NCBI RefSeq assembly: GCF_014334135.1
Contig: NZ_CP060497.1
Span: forward strand, 1,674,001 to 1,738,000
DNA: 64,000 bases
Source: Olivibacter sp. SDN3
Lineage (GTDB): Bacteria; Bacteroidota; Bacteroidia; Sphingobacteriales; Sphingobacteriaceae
Direction: 5' to 3'
Part shown: piece by piece, positions 1 through 8,429 of the stretch
Position numbering within the stretch: position 1 is the first letter of the stretch
How the letters are laid out: the number at the start of each line of letters is the position of its first letter
The notes under the pieces: generated by a model
The model's database searches: none
Seen by the model: only the letters and a program-made list of their open reading frames with translations
Told to the model about the DNA's origin: nothing
Program-made: the position numbers and the translations under genes

Positions 1-765
1 TTAACATTGCCTGGACCAGGATTTACTATTGGCGGCCGCCACCCACTTTCGTTGGTTAGAAAAGAGATTGTGGAGATTTTTAAAAAGCTTGGATTTATAG
101 TTGCAGAGGGACCGGAGATTGAAGATGATTGGCATAATTTTACGGCACTGAATTTTCCAGAAGAACATCCTGCGCGCGATATGCAGGATACCTTTTTTAT
201 CCGGAAGCAACAAGGGAACGATATTGCATTGCGTACACATACTTCTTCGGTACAAGTTCGTATGATGGAAAATGGTAAACCGCCCTTCCGAGCAATTATG
301 CCGGGAAGGGTTTATAGAAACGAGGCTATTTCTGCCCGAGCCCATTGTTTTTTCCACCAGATAGAGGGCTTGTATATAGATGAAGGGGTTTCGTTTGCTG
401 ACTTGAAGCAAACCCTTTTCCACTTTGTACAGGAGCTTTATGGAGAGGGTACCAAGGTGCGTTTCAGACCTTCTTATTTTCCCTTTACCGAGCCTTCGGC
501 GGAGATGGATATTTCTTGTACTATCTGTAAGGGTGCAGGATGTAATATGTGTAAATACACAGGTTGGGTGGAGATTCTAGGTTGTGGGATGGTAGACCCC
601 AATGTATTGGAAAATAGTGGTATAGACTCGAAAAAATATACAGGATTTGCTTTTGGGATGGGAATTGAGCGCATTGCCAACTTAAAATACGAAATTAAAG
701 ATTTAAGGTTGTTTTCAGAAAATGACATTCGTTTCCTAAGACAGTTCGAAACGGAAATTATTTAG
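1..765 (+). CDS. pheS: Phenylalanine--tRNA ligase alpha subunit, 5' end missing
   Basis: Catalytic alpha subunit of the (alpha-beta)2 class II synthetase that charges tRNA-Phe in the cytoplasm. The frame is open from base 1, so the N-terminal tRNA-binding coiled coil lies outside the window; the visible part begins with the LPGPGF segment typical of PheS. Class II motif 2 is visible as [13 protein letters not shown], and motif 3 as [16 protein letters not shown] near the C-terminus. Between them lies a small cysteine-rich insert ([12 protein letters not shown], bases 517-552) of pattern CxxC-x4-CxxC, absent from E. coli PheS and likely a metal knuckle (inference). The next gene starts 10 bases downstream on the same strand. 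Identification is certain. Confidence 0.97.
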   Translation, partial: LTLPGPGFTIGGRHPLSLVRKEIVEIFKKLGFIVAEGPEIEDDWHNFTALNFPEEHPARDMQDTFFIRKQQGNDIALRTHTSSVQVRMMENGKPPFRAIMPGRVYRNEAISARAHCFFHQIEGLYIDEGVSFADLKQTLFHFVQELYGEGTKVRFRPSYFPFTEPSAEMDISCTICKGAGCNMCKYTGWVEILGCGMVDPNVLENSGIDSKKYTGFAFGMGIERIANLKYEIKDLRLFSENDIRFLRQFETEII

Positions 766-775
766 GTGAAAAACA

Positions 776-1183
776 ATGAAAACGCTTCGCTGCTTGTTCG
801 TCCCTTTGGTTTTGGCGATTTGTGCCTGCCAAAAGGATTATTACGGTATTCCGGAAGTGTTCGTGAATGAAGTTTTTTCCTTAAATGAATATCACCAGTT
901 AGTTGCGGCAGGGGGCTATGCAACTTCTGCCAGAGGAGGTGTTGCTGGTATTTTGGTTTATAATACGGGGAACGGTATTGTGGCTTTTGATAGGTGTAGT
1001 ACTGTTAATCCAGAAAAAAGATGTGCTGTGGAAGTCGATTCAACAGGGATTATCATAGTTGATCCATGTAGCGAAGCGAAGTTTGATATCAGAAATGGTA
1101 TGCCCTCAAAAGCACCGGCTGAGCGGCCACTGAAACCTTACGAAGTTAGATGGGAGGGAAACATTATTAGAGTTTTAAACTAG
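776..1183 (+). CDS. Rieske-fold-like small lipoprotein with lost cluster ligands
   Basis: 135 residues. The N-terminal hydrophobic segment ends in ICAC, a usable lipobox, followed by QKD, so an envelope lipoprotein is likely. The rest resembles small Bacteroidota Rieske-domain lipoproteins: a glycine-rich strand (GGVAGILVY), a first loop FDRCSTV, a second loop DPCSEAKFD, and a closing PxKAPAERPLKPY strand. A canonical Rieske centre needs CxH and CxxH; here both loops keep one cysteine but neither keeps a histidine, so a normal [2Fe-2S] cluster is improbable. It may be structural or use its cysteines otherwise. It lies between pheS and a TetR gene with short gaps (10 and 4 bases), suggesting co-transcription. 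Function unknown. Confidence 0.7.
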   Translation: MKTLRCLFVPLVLAICACQKDYYGIPEVFVNEVFSLNEYHQLVAAGGYATSARGGVAGILVYNTGNGIVAFDRCSTVNPEKRCAVEVDSTGIIIVDPCSEAKFDIRNGMPSKAPAERPLKPYEVRWEGNIIRVLN

Positions 1184-1187
1184 CTAG

Positions 1188-1769
1188 ATGGAAGCAGATA
1201 AAATAAAAGAAAGCATTAAACGATCGGCCAAAGAGCTTTTTAGGCGTTACGGTTACAATAAAACCAGCGTAAATGAAATCGCGAAAAAAGCAAAAATTGC
1301 TAAAGCGACCATTTATAAATATTTTGACAGTAAAGAGATGGTGCTACATGCCATCCTAATGGATTATATACGCGTTGGTGTTGATGATTTAATTCATAAC
1401 CCGAGTACGGAGACAGATCAGGAAACGTACTTAAGTAACCTTATCCTAAAGGTTAGTAGGCTGACTTACACCATTTGCAATGAGTTTATTGGATGGGATT
1501 TTATACGCGAATCAGCCAATGCGCAGGAGTACCTAAAAACACTCTCAGATGATTTGGAAAATTTACTGATCAGCTCTTTTAATGAAAGTAGCGTAATAGA
1601 TTCCCGTATACCTAAGGAAAACCTAGTGTTCCTGATAAAATCAAGTAAGAGTATTGTTTTTTCTTTTGCTTTTACTGCAGTCAGTGTAGCCGACGTGCGC
1701 AAGTATTTTGTTTCTTTCCAAAAAGAATTGCTACCGTACCTTGTGAAAGCTACTGTAAGGAACAGTTAG
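1188..1769 (+). CDS. TetR/AcrR family transcriptional regulator
   Basis: 193 residues. The N-terminal 60 residues form the TetR helix-turn-helix (AKELFRRYGYNKTSVNEIAKK followed by AKATIYKYFDSKE, the recognition helix). The C-terminal ligand domain is divergent and gives no ligand. Four bases separate it from the preceding Rieske-like gene. It is convergent with the SSS symporter gene (19-base gap), so it is not obviously the symporter's local repressor. Family assignment is firm; the regulon is unknown. Confidence 0.92.
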   Translation: MEADKIKESIKRSAKELFRRYGYNKTSVNEIAKKAKIAKATIYKYFDSKEMVLHAILMDYIRVGVDDLIHNPSTETDQETYLSNLILKVSRLTYTICNEFIGWDFIRESANAQEYLKTLSDDLENLLISSFNESSVIDSRIPKENLVFLIKSSKSIVFSFAFTAVSVADVRKYFVSFQKELLPYLVKATVRNS

Positions 1770-1788
1770 CCGAAGAAAGACAGTTTCG

Positions 1789-3501
1789 TTACCGATTTGG
1801 TAATTCGCTTGGCCGGCCTAAAATGTTTCTGATATATTGTATCATTAAAGCAATGATCACGACAAAAACGCAACCTACCAAATTGAGCCATAAAAATGCC
1901 ATCAGATCAAATTTCCAGCATAAAATAACGAGCGCTTCTGTAAGGATGGCAGCAACGAACGTAGCTGTTCCTTGGACGTATTTCAGGTAAAAGGCGACAA
2001 CGAATATGCCTAAGATGGTACCGTAGAAGAGCGATCCTAAAATATTGACGGCTTCTAGGAGATTGCCTAGTTTGCTCGCATACAAAGCAATAATGATAGA
2101 AAATACGCCCCAAAAAAACGTCATTATTCTAGAAACATTCAAGTACTTAATATCGCTACCGTTGTCGTTAATGAACCGTTTGTAGATATCTACCACAGTT
2201 GTAGAGGCTAAGGAGTTTAACGCACTGGCGGTAGATCCCATGGACGCTAGAAAAACAATTGCAATGAGCAGACCAATGAGCCCTTTTGGCAGTTTTTCCG
2301 TAACAAAGTTAAGGAATATGTAGTTGTTATCGTTTGTATCGGCCTTTGGATCATTTTTTTCCATCAGGTCTGTCAACTCTTTTCGAATGGTTGAAGTTTT
2401 TTCGTTAGCAGCAGATAACCGTTGTCGTACATCGTTGACGGTTTGCTTGTCATCATTATCCAATGCTGCGCTTAAACGATCTATCTGCGCTTGCTTTTCA
2501 TCGAAAATCGAAGCATAATCTTCTTTGATTTTGGTGAGCTCAGTTTGATAAGGACTCTGCTCTATTTTCTTTAATTCCACTTTATTAAAGAACAGTGGTG
2601 GTTGGTTGTATTGATAGTAGGCAAAAACCAATATGCCAATCATTAAAATCAAAAATTGTAAAGGAACCTTAACCAAACCATTCATTAGTAGACCTAATCG
2701 ACTATCACGGATAGAAGACCCTGTGAGGTATCGACCTACCTGACTCTGGTCTGTGCCAAAATAAGAAAGTTGTAGAAAGAAACCACCTATTAGTCCACTC
2801 CATAAAGTATATTGGTTGTTCCAATCAAAGGAGAAATCGATCGCATTTGCCCTGCCTGATTTCCCGGCAATATGTAGGGCTTTGACTAGGCCAATATCTT
2901 TCGGTAAAAGGTGTACAACCATCACGCCTGCTAGGAACAGTCCTATAAAAATGATGCCCATCTGAAGCAATTGCGTATATGATACGGCTTTTGTACCGCC
3001 ATAAACGGTGTAAAATATTACAATACAGCCAATAAGTAGTGTGGTATAGGTTGCGTTGACCTGTAATATACTGGACAATATAACAGAAGGGGCGTAGATA
3101 GTAATACCAGTAGATAAGCCTCTTTGCAATAGAAATAGAAAAGCAGTAAAGGCGCGCGTTTTTACATCGAATCGCTTTTCCAGATATTCATACGCGGTAA
3201 ATACGCGCATCCGATGGAATATAGGTACGAAAGTGATGCTGAGTACAATCATTGCCAACGGAACTCCGAAATAGAATTGTGCAAAACTCATCCCCGAAGT
3301 ATATGCTAAACCTGGCGCAGATAGAAAGGTGATGGCACTGGCTTGGGTAGCCATCACTGAAAAGCCTATATGATACCATGGGAGCGACTTACTTCCTAAT
3401 AGATAACCATCAATGTTTTTGTTGCCACGGCTTTTAAAAACACCATAGCCAACAATTATTATAAGGGTACAGCAGAGTACTATCCAATCGATTAAACTCA
3501 T
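1789..3501 (-). CDS. Sodium:solute symporter (SSS family) with coiled-coil insert
   Basis: 570 residues, with the multiple hydrophobic helices and N-terminal signature region (SVMATQASAITFLSAPGLAY) of LeuT-fold Na+/solute symporters; inner membrane. The substrate cannot be read from sequence. Unusual for the family is a charged, heptad-like stretch at about residues 308-385, rich in K, E, Q and L, between two membrane segments; it should form a coiled coil in an inter-helix loop. The gene is the last of a leftward set after a PIG-L deacetylase and a 65-residue membrane protein, so the transported solute may be a product of that secreted deacetylase (inference from neighbourhood). A -7-like box lies about 30 bases upstream, so it may also have its own promoter. 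Confidence 0.92.
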   Translation of the reverse strand: MSLIDWIVLCCTLIIIVGYGVFKSRGNKNIDGYLLGSKSLPWYHIGFSVMATQASAITFLSAPGLAYTSGMSFAQFYFGVPLAMIVLSITFVPIFHRMRVFTAYEYLEKRFDVKTRAFTAFLFLLQRGLSTGITIYAPSVILSSILQVNATYTTLLIGCIVIFYTVYGGTKAVSYTQLLQMGIIFIGLFLAGVMVVHLLPKDIGLVKALHIAGKSGRANAIDFSFDWNNQYTLWSGLIGGFFLQLSYFGTDQSQVGRYLTGSSIRDSRLGLLMNGLVKVPLQFLILMIGILVFAYYQYNQPPLFFNKVELKKIEQSPYQTELTKIKEDYASIFDEKQAQIDRLSAALDNDDKQTVNDVRQRLSAANEKTSTIRKELTDLMEKNDPKADTNDNNYIFLNFVTEKLPKGLIGLLIAIVFLASMGSTASALNSLASTTVVDIYKRFINDNGSDIKYLNVSRIMTFFWGVFSIIIALYASKLGNLLEAVNILGSLFYGTILGIFVVAFYLKYVQGTATFVAAILTEALVILCWKFDLMAFLWLNLVGCVFVVIIALMIQYIRNILGRPSELPNR

Positions 3502-3530
3502 TCAAAATAGATTTTGAATAAGTAAAACGA

Positions 3531-3538
3531 CAAAATTA
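3531..3538 (-). promoter_or_regulatory. Candidate -7 box (TAATTTTG) for the symporter gene
   Basis: On the minus strand the bases read TAATTTTG, matching the Bacteroidota -7 consensus TAnnTTTG, about 30 bases before the symporter start codon. No clear TTTG -33 element at the usual 19-21 base spacing was found. Confidence 0.4.
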
Positions 3539-3612
3539 GAATAAATAACCAAGTCAACACCAATAAATAAAATTGGTGCCAGCTATTTACAAAAGGGGGT
3601 AAGCCATTGTCT

Positions 3613-3810
3613 TTAGGCCGATTCTTCTTCACTCTTACGCTTCACTAATACATTTAAAAAAAACATGGCAATAAATAAACCTATAACCAAGCCCCCAAAA
3701 GCTCCCCAGAAAGATTCAGTACAAACACCACCTGTTAGGGTTCCAAAAAAAGCTCCAATGATATAGAATAGCCTGTCTGTGTTAATTTTTTTTTGTTCTT
3801 GAGTCTCCAT
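3613..3810 (-). CDS. Small two-helix membrane protein, unknown function
   Basis: 65 residues: a polar N-terminus (METQEQKKINTDR), two glycine-rich hydrophobic segments at about residues 14-32 and 36-53, and a charged tail (KRKSEEESA). It starts 9 bases after the stop codon of the PIG-L deacetylase gene and is followed by the symporter, so it belongs to that unit. I do not recognise a named family. Coding is supported by tight spacing, a hydrophobic pattern consistent with two transmembrane helices, and the absence of a better reading frame. Confidence 0.7.
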   Translation of the reverse strand: METQEQKKINTDRLFYIIGAFFGTLTGGVCTESFWGAFGGLVIGLFIAMFFLNVLVKRKSEEESA

Positions 3811-3819
3811 TTTTATATG

Positions 3820-6297
3820 TTAATTGTTTTCGTTAGCCAGCAAATTTACAAATAATCTGTATGCTCCCGGTACTCCGGCAGGCAATTGTCTAAAAAAAGC
3901 TAAGGAAGTATAGACATACTTACCTTTGCCATATTTGGCTACCAATAAAGCGCCATTGCTGACCGGTTCACCCGGATCGTTCATTTGCAATGGCTGTTTA
4001 TACCGGTCGTCCACTTCGTCTGCGAAATATAGGCCCCGTTCTTGTATCCATCCTTCAAAATCCTCTTGATTAATTATATTCGGATAATGCAAAATAGGAT
4101 TTGAAGTATCGCTAAACGAAACGGTTGCTGTTTCGTCTGTTACCCTGTCACGGGATATACGAAAAGGGTAAGGGCCAATATTTGCTGTTTTTAGTCCCCC
4201 ACTTACGTTGTATTGCTCAACTAACGTACCGCCATTTTTTACGTAATCGAGCAGTTTTGGTTGCATGAACCGTATGCGGTTATTTACGTTGTAAATACGA
4301 ATGCCCGTGATAATGGCATCATAAATGGAAAGATCTTGGTGCATAACATCGTTCTCACTGAGTATGTCTACCCTTAAACCAATTTCACGTAGAGACTGCG
4401 CGACTAAATCACCTGCTCCAGAAATATATCCAATACGTTTGGCAGAAACGTTTGTTTCTATTTTACTCAGTTTAGCACTGGCTAAAGGAAACCAAGTAAT
4501 TTGAGGAATATGCTCATAATTGATTGCTCGCAATGATCTGGCTTTTTCTTCATGGCCATTATACGAAACAAGAAAGGTTAGGGAGTCGGTACTTGCGGGG
4601 TTTTCAGGAGGGTATATGGTAGCGGTGACTAATTGTTCGTCGTTACGGTGTTTAAGGTCTACGTCAAAAGAACTGGGGCTGATTTTCCAGCCTTCGGGTA
4701 ATATGGGGCTAATTTTAGCCAATACCTGATCCGTATTGGCTGTTAACGATAGTTCGATTTCTTTCGGTTGATTGCCGTTGAAAATAACTGCTTTTTGTTC
4801 AAGATTAAGCGTTAGCGGTGGAGCGACAACCAACGGATTTTTTATTTCTCCCCTTACCGGATCGTTAAAAGAATAAACAATAGGTGTTTGATAAGTAATT
4901 GTCTTTCCTTCGATTGAAAACAAGGCCGTTACCTGAGGGAGATCATCAGACTCGGGTAATCCGATGAGCTGTTGCTCTTCAACTGTAAAAGATCCTAAGC
5001 TATGTGGTTGCAGAAGCCAATAAGGTTGTGTGATATCCTTTACACGATGGTTTGTGGAGAAACTTTCGAGCTTACTATAAATAAGTTCTTTCCGATCTTT
5101 TATTGCGTCGTCGTTTCCTTCTGTGTGAAGGGACAATAAGCTTACTTGGATATTTTCAGCTTGTAAGACAATATCAGTTTTTACATCGACGACTTCATTA
5201 ACGGCATATTTTGGGCCGGAGGCATAGCTCTCTATCCAGATGCCCGCACAAGCAATGATGATGTCTTGTACTTCTTTTGCCTTTTGTTTGGCCCAATAAT
5301 GATCACCCAGCTTTTCTATTTCCGTCAGGAGCTTAATTAGATCTTTAACAGCATATTCAGGGTGCTCCATATCAAAGCTAGAAGAGATATGATCAACAAG
5401 AGACTGTATCTTTTCAGTGCCGGGAATTCTTGACCACCCAATGTCTATGCCTTCGAACAGAGATTCCTTGAGCGGGTCTCCTGCTAAGGTTTCAAAATAT
5501 TCATACATTTGTCCTCGTTGGGCGGTGGAACCGAAACCTTGACTCTTGTGATTTGTACGGCTAATGGCTGCTATTTCACCATAGGTATGGCCTAACAATG
5601 GATTATATTGACTCAGGTTTATTCTTAATTGTCCTTCCTTGATGGTGTTGGCACTTCCAAAGTTGTAGGTGTTCCATAGTAGTCGCTCGGCTCGCCAGGG
5701 CTTTACATAGGCAAGCTGTTCGGGATATCGCTTCGGATCGGCGGCTGCTTCAAAAGCTTCCTGGGCAATCAGTGAGGAGGCTTGGTGGTGGCCATGACCT
5801 GCTCTCGGGTCACCGGGGAACCGGGTAATAATTACATCGGGCTGGAAGTTACGTATTATCCAAACGGCATCGGACAAAATTTTATCCTTATTCCAGATAT
5901 CAAATGTCTCGTCAAATGTTTTAGAGAAACCGAAATCATTCGCTCTTGAGAAAAACTGTTCACCTCCGTCGTCACGTCGGGCCGCAAGAAGCTCCTGAGT
6001 TCGAATTAAGCCTAGTTCTTCCGCTTGCTCTGTACCAATCAGATTTTGCCCCCCGTCGCCACGGGTTAAGGATAAATAGCCGGTACGATATAACTGTTCA
6101 TTGGCTAACCAACCGATCAGGCGCGTGTTTTCGTCATCAGGATGGGCTGCAAAATATAAGACACTCCCCAAGGTGTTTAGCTTTTTTATCTTTAACCGAA
6201 TAAATGCAGCATTATTTGGAGAAGCCTGTTGTGCGAAAGAAAGGCTAGTAATAAAACCAAGAAAAACAAATAAGAGTACAATTTTCTTATAAATCAT
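3820..6297 (-). CDS. Secreted PIG-L (LmbE-like) family deacetylase
   Basis: 825 residues from the chosen ATG (MIYKKIVLLF), which gives a clean signal peptide ending near SFAQQ; an upstream extension would overlap the rdgB gene and is rejected. The N-terminal third is the LmbE/PIG-L zinc deacetylase domain: AAHPDDE at residues 51-56 and GHGHHQAS near residue 170 supply the expected metal and catalytic residues. The middle is probably beta-rich. The C-terminal part resembles a glutamine-amidotransferase-like fold (LREIGLRVDILSEND, KNGGTLVEQYN). The family removes N-acetyl groups from amino sugars; the true substrate is unknown. Four bases after rdgB, followed by a small membrane protein and a symporter: plausibly a hydrolyse-and-import set. 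Confidence 0.9.
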   Translation of the reverse strand: MIYKKIVLLFVFLGFITSLSFAQQASPNNAAFIRLKIKKLNTLGSVLYFAAHPDDENTRLIGWLANEQLYRTGYLSLTRGDGGQNLIGTEQAEELGLIRTQELLAARRDDGGEQFFSRANDFGFSKTFDETFDIWNKDKILSDAVWIIRNFQPDVIITRFPGDPRAGHGHHQASSLIAQEAFEAAADPKRYPEQLAYVKPWRAERLLWNTYNFGSANTIKEGQLRINLSQYNPLLGHTYGEIAAISRTNHKSQGFGSTAQRGQMYEYFETLAGDPLKESLFEGIDIGWSRIPGTEKIQSLVDHISSSFDMEHPEYAVKDLIKLLTEIEKLGDHYWAKQKAKEVQDIIIACAGIWIESYASGPKYAVNEVVDVKTDIVLQAENIQVSLLSLHTEGNDDAIKDRKELIYSKLESFSTNHRVKDITQPYWLLQPHSLGSFTVEEQQLIGLPESDDLPQVTALFSIEGKTITYQTPIVYSFNDPVRGEIKNPLVVAPPLTLNLEQKAVIFNGNQPKEIELSLTANTDQVLAKISPILPEGWKISPSSFDVDLKHRNDEQLVTATIYPPENPASTDSLTFLVSYNGHEEKARSLRAINYEHIPQITWFPLASAKLSKIETNVSAKRIGYISGAGDLVAQSLREIGLRVDILSENDVMHQDLSIYDAIITGIRIYNVNNRIRFMQPKLLDYVKNGGTLVEQYNVSGGLKTANIGPYPFRISRDRVTDETATVSFSDTSNPILHYPNIINQEDFEGWIQERGLYFADEVDDRYKQPLQMNDPGEPVSNGALLVAKYGKGKYVYTSLAFFRQLPAGVPGAYRLFVNLLANENN

Positions 6298-6301
6298 AGG
6301 G

Positions 6302-6886
6302 CTATATATTGTTCCTGTCTTTAAGAAATGATACAAGTTTGGCTGTTGCAATAGCACGGTGACTAATGCTGTTTTTCTCCTCAGGGGCCATTTCCGCAAA
6401 TGTTTTATCATAACCGTTAGGAATAAATATGGGATCGTAACCAAAACCTTCAATACCTATACGTTCATCAGTGATAATACCGTTAATCGTTCCTTCAAAC
6501 AAATGATGTTCACCATCAATACGTAATGAAATAACGGTACGAAAACGTGCGTTACGGTTCATGTTGTTGCCTAATCTGGATAAAAGGAGGTCAATGTTGG
6601 CTTCCATATTCCGTGTGCCGGAATACCTGGCTGAAAACACCCCAGGTTCATTTTGAAGTGCCTCTACTTCCAGTCCTGAATCATCCGCAAAGCAATCCAA
6701 CTGATAATGATGGAGAATATAAGCGCTTTTTTGCGAGGCATTCCCTTCAAATGTGTCGGCTGTTTCAGGGATGTCTTCTATAATATCCATGTCGGCGAGT
6801 GAACTTATGGTAAACAGTTTTCCTACCATTGCTTGTACTTCAGATAGCTTATGCTGATTGTTTGTGGCAAATACGAGCTTGTTCAT
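6302..6886 (-). CDS. rdgB: RdgB/HAM1 family dITP/XTP pyrophosphatase
   Basis: 194 residues, normal length for the family. Hydrolyses non-canonical purine nucleoside triphosphates (dITP, XTP) to monophosphates and pyrophosphate, keeping them out of DNA. Visible motifs are the start LVFATNNQHKLSEV (TNNxxK substrate motif), FADDSGLEVEAL (metal-binding aspartates), PGVFSARYSG, and GFGYDPIFIP with SHRAIA near the end. It lies between an unknown protein upstream and the PIG-L gene 4 bases downstream, all leftward. Identification is certain. Confidence 0.97.
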   Translation of the reverse strand: MNKLVFATNNQHKLSEVQAMVGKLFTISSLADMDIIEDIPETADTFEGNASQKSAYILHHYQLDCFADDSGLEVEALQNEPGVFSARYSGTRNMEANIDLLLSRLGNNMNRNARFRTVISLRIDGEHHLFEGTINGIITDERIGIEGFGYDPIFIPNGYDKTFAEMAPEEKNSISHRAIATAKLVSFLKDRNNI

Positions 6887-6932
6887 TTTTCTTAATATTA
6901 TTTCTTTTTTACATGAAAAACAATTTCTGGCA

Positions 6933-7442
6933 CTACAAATTTTTGACTTGCATCCAGAATGTTTTTTTCTTGTTTATCTCCTGCAGCATTTCTTCAAAGG
7001 TATAAGTGTAAAGCATATGAATATTTTTTTCCTTTGCAGCTTGATTCAGTGGCAATTGTGGTAACCCATATTGGTCTGGAGAAGGCCCTGAAAATATTAT
7101 CTTTTGCGGATTAAAAAAATGGACGATCTTTTCGAACGTAATTTCGGTGCTTTGACGGGCCACATTCATTACTGCTACATCAACCATTGACAGGTTGAGT
7201 GCTTGTACAGTTTTAGAAAAAGCATCCAAGGCTTTCTCGGAAAAGTATTCATACTGTTGATCTTCAATCAGATAAAGAATATGTTGTTTGTTTTCACCCA
7301 AGAACGTATAACCTGTAATAGGTTTGTTTGATATGGTATCGATGGACGGTACATTCGATGTTTCATTTGTCTGAAATGTATAGATGAGGTCATCCATTAG
7401 GTAACCTAATACAACAGGATCAGTAGTATTTAAGTGGGCCAT
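6933..7442 (-). CDS. Conserved-looking protein of unknown function (169 residues)
   Basis: A soluble protein with no signal peptide or membrane helix. Mixed alpha/beta pattern: hydrophobic strands (VDVAVMNVA, KIIFSGPSP, IHMLYTYT) alternate with amphipathic helices, as in a small Rossmann-like or uracil-glycosylase-like fold, but no catalytic motif stands out. It precedes rdgB by 46 bases on the same strand and has a good -7 box 16 bases upstream, so it may open the rdgB-deacetylase unit. I cannot assign a function. Confidence 0.75.
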   Translation of the reverse strand: MAHLNTTDPVVLGYLMDDLIYTFQTNETSNVPSIDTISNKPITGYTFLGENKQHILYLIEDQQYEYFSEKALDAFSKTVQALNLSMVDVAVMNVARQSTEITFEKIVHFFNPQKIIFSGPSPDQYGLPQLPLNQAAKEKNIHMLYTYTFEEMLQEINKKKTFWMQVKNL

Positions 7443-7458
7443 TTATTAAGGGTTTGCT

Positions 7459-7466
7459 CAAAGATA
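7459..7466 (-). promoter_or_regulatory. Candidate -7 box (TATCTTTG) for the 6.9-7.4 kb gene and rdgB
   Basis: The minus strand reads TATCTTTG, an exact TAnnTTTG match, with the downstream start codon 16 bases away. A -33 TTTG is not evident. Confidence 0.45.
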
Positions 7467-7490
7467 GCGTTTTTAAGTAGGAATTATGTC

Positions 7491-8180
7491 TTAAGAAACA
7501 GTGTTGTTACGCTTCTTAGTGGTTAATAATTTGCCATTTAAGGTGTTTGAGCAAAACCAATCTGCTTTTCCAAAAAGCCAGAGCAAGTGTAGGGCAAAGA
7601 ATGTTCCAATAGTAGCACCTGCCATTAGGTCTTTAAAAAAGTGTTGTGAGAGGTAAACTCTTGAAAAGGCTACGGTAAGCGCAATTAAAAAGAACCAGAA
7701 TTGATGCCTCCGTGAAAAGAAAATATAAGAAAGGCTGATTGCAAGGGAAAAAACACAGGTGGTATGCCCAGAAGGAAAACTTAGGGAATTTTCCAATACA
7801 TAATTTTTTATGGTGTAAATAGGCTCCAATGATTCAAAGTAAACAGAAGGCCTGGGGTGTTTTACTATTAATTTAATCAATTGGGTAAAAAAGCCCGTAT
7901 ATAACATGGTAGAGACAAGCACCAATGCATACCTAAATTGAATGAATAGATAGATAATGGCTAAACCAACGGTAAAGGGCCAGTCTCCCATATGGGTGAT
8001 TACCATAAAAACCTTATCAGCAAGTGGCTGATGTAAATGATTGATCACTAAAAATAAATCAGCCTGTGAGTAAATGGAAGAAAAAATAAAACCTATTAGC
8101 AGTGATAAAAGCAATAAGAAAATAAATAGGTCAAAATTTTTAATGAAGGTAAAATAACTTACAGGTTTTGATTTCTCCAT
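7491..8180 (-). CDS. PAP2 (type 2 phosphatidic acid phosphatase) family membrane protein
   Basis: 229 residues with about six membrane helices. All three signature motifs of the superfamily are present: KLIVKHPRP (KxxxxxxRP), SFPSGHTT (PSGH), and SRVYLSQHFFKD (SRxxxxxHxxxD), which supply the catalytic histidines. Such enzymes dephosphorylate lipid phosphates such as undecaprenyl pyrophosphate, phosphatidate or lipid A precursors in the inner membrane; the substrate cannot be told here. It is divergent from the SurA-like gene across a 250-base gap. Confidence 0.93.
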   Translation of the reverse strand: MEKSKPVSYFTFIKNFDLFIFLLLLSLLIGFIFSSIYSQADLFLVINHLHQPLADKVFMVITHMGDWPFTVGLAIIYLFIQFRYALVLVSTMLYTGFFTQLIKLIVKHPRPSVYFESLEPIYTIKNYVLENSLSFPSGHTTCVFSLAISLSYIFFSRRHQFWFFLIALTVAFSRVYLSQHFFKDLMAGATIGTFFALHLLWLFGKADWFCSNTLNGKLLTTKKRNNTVS

Positions 8181-8429
8181 TGTCGAAATGAATTTTTTAA
8201 AATAAACGCTATATACCTTGCGTTTGTATAAAGTATGTTTATTAATTTTACAGCAGAAGTGAATTAAATTTACTCGTAGCTCGTATGAAGTGTAAACATA
8301 AACAAAAAATGAGCAAATTGGTAGAATCCTTATTTCTTGTTAAAATTCGTTAAATATGGTTTTAGTGTAACGGATTTGTGTAACTTAGCGCTCTTTAAAG
8401 CTGTTGGTAGAAATAGAAATTGATCACAA

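Noticed and set aside
3558-3578. CACCAAT/ATTGGTG hairpin between the 65-residue protein gene and the symporter gene
   Set aside because: Only 7 bp, no T-run in the right direction; too weak to call a terminator.
6298-6453. Longer start for the PIG-L deacetylase
   Set aside because: The extension lies inside rdgB and removes the signal peptide from the N-terminus.
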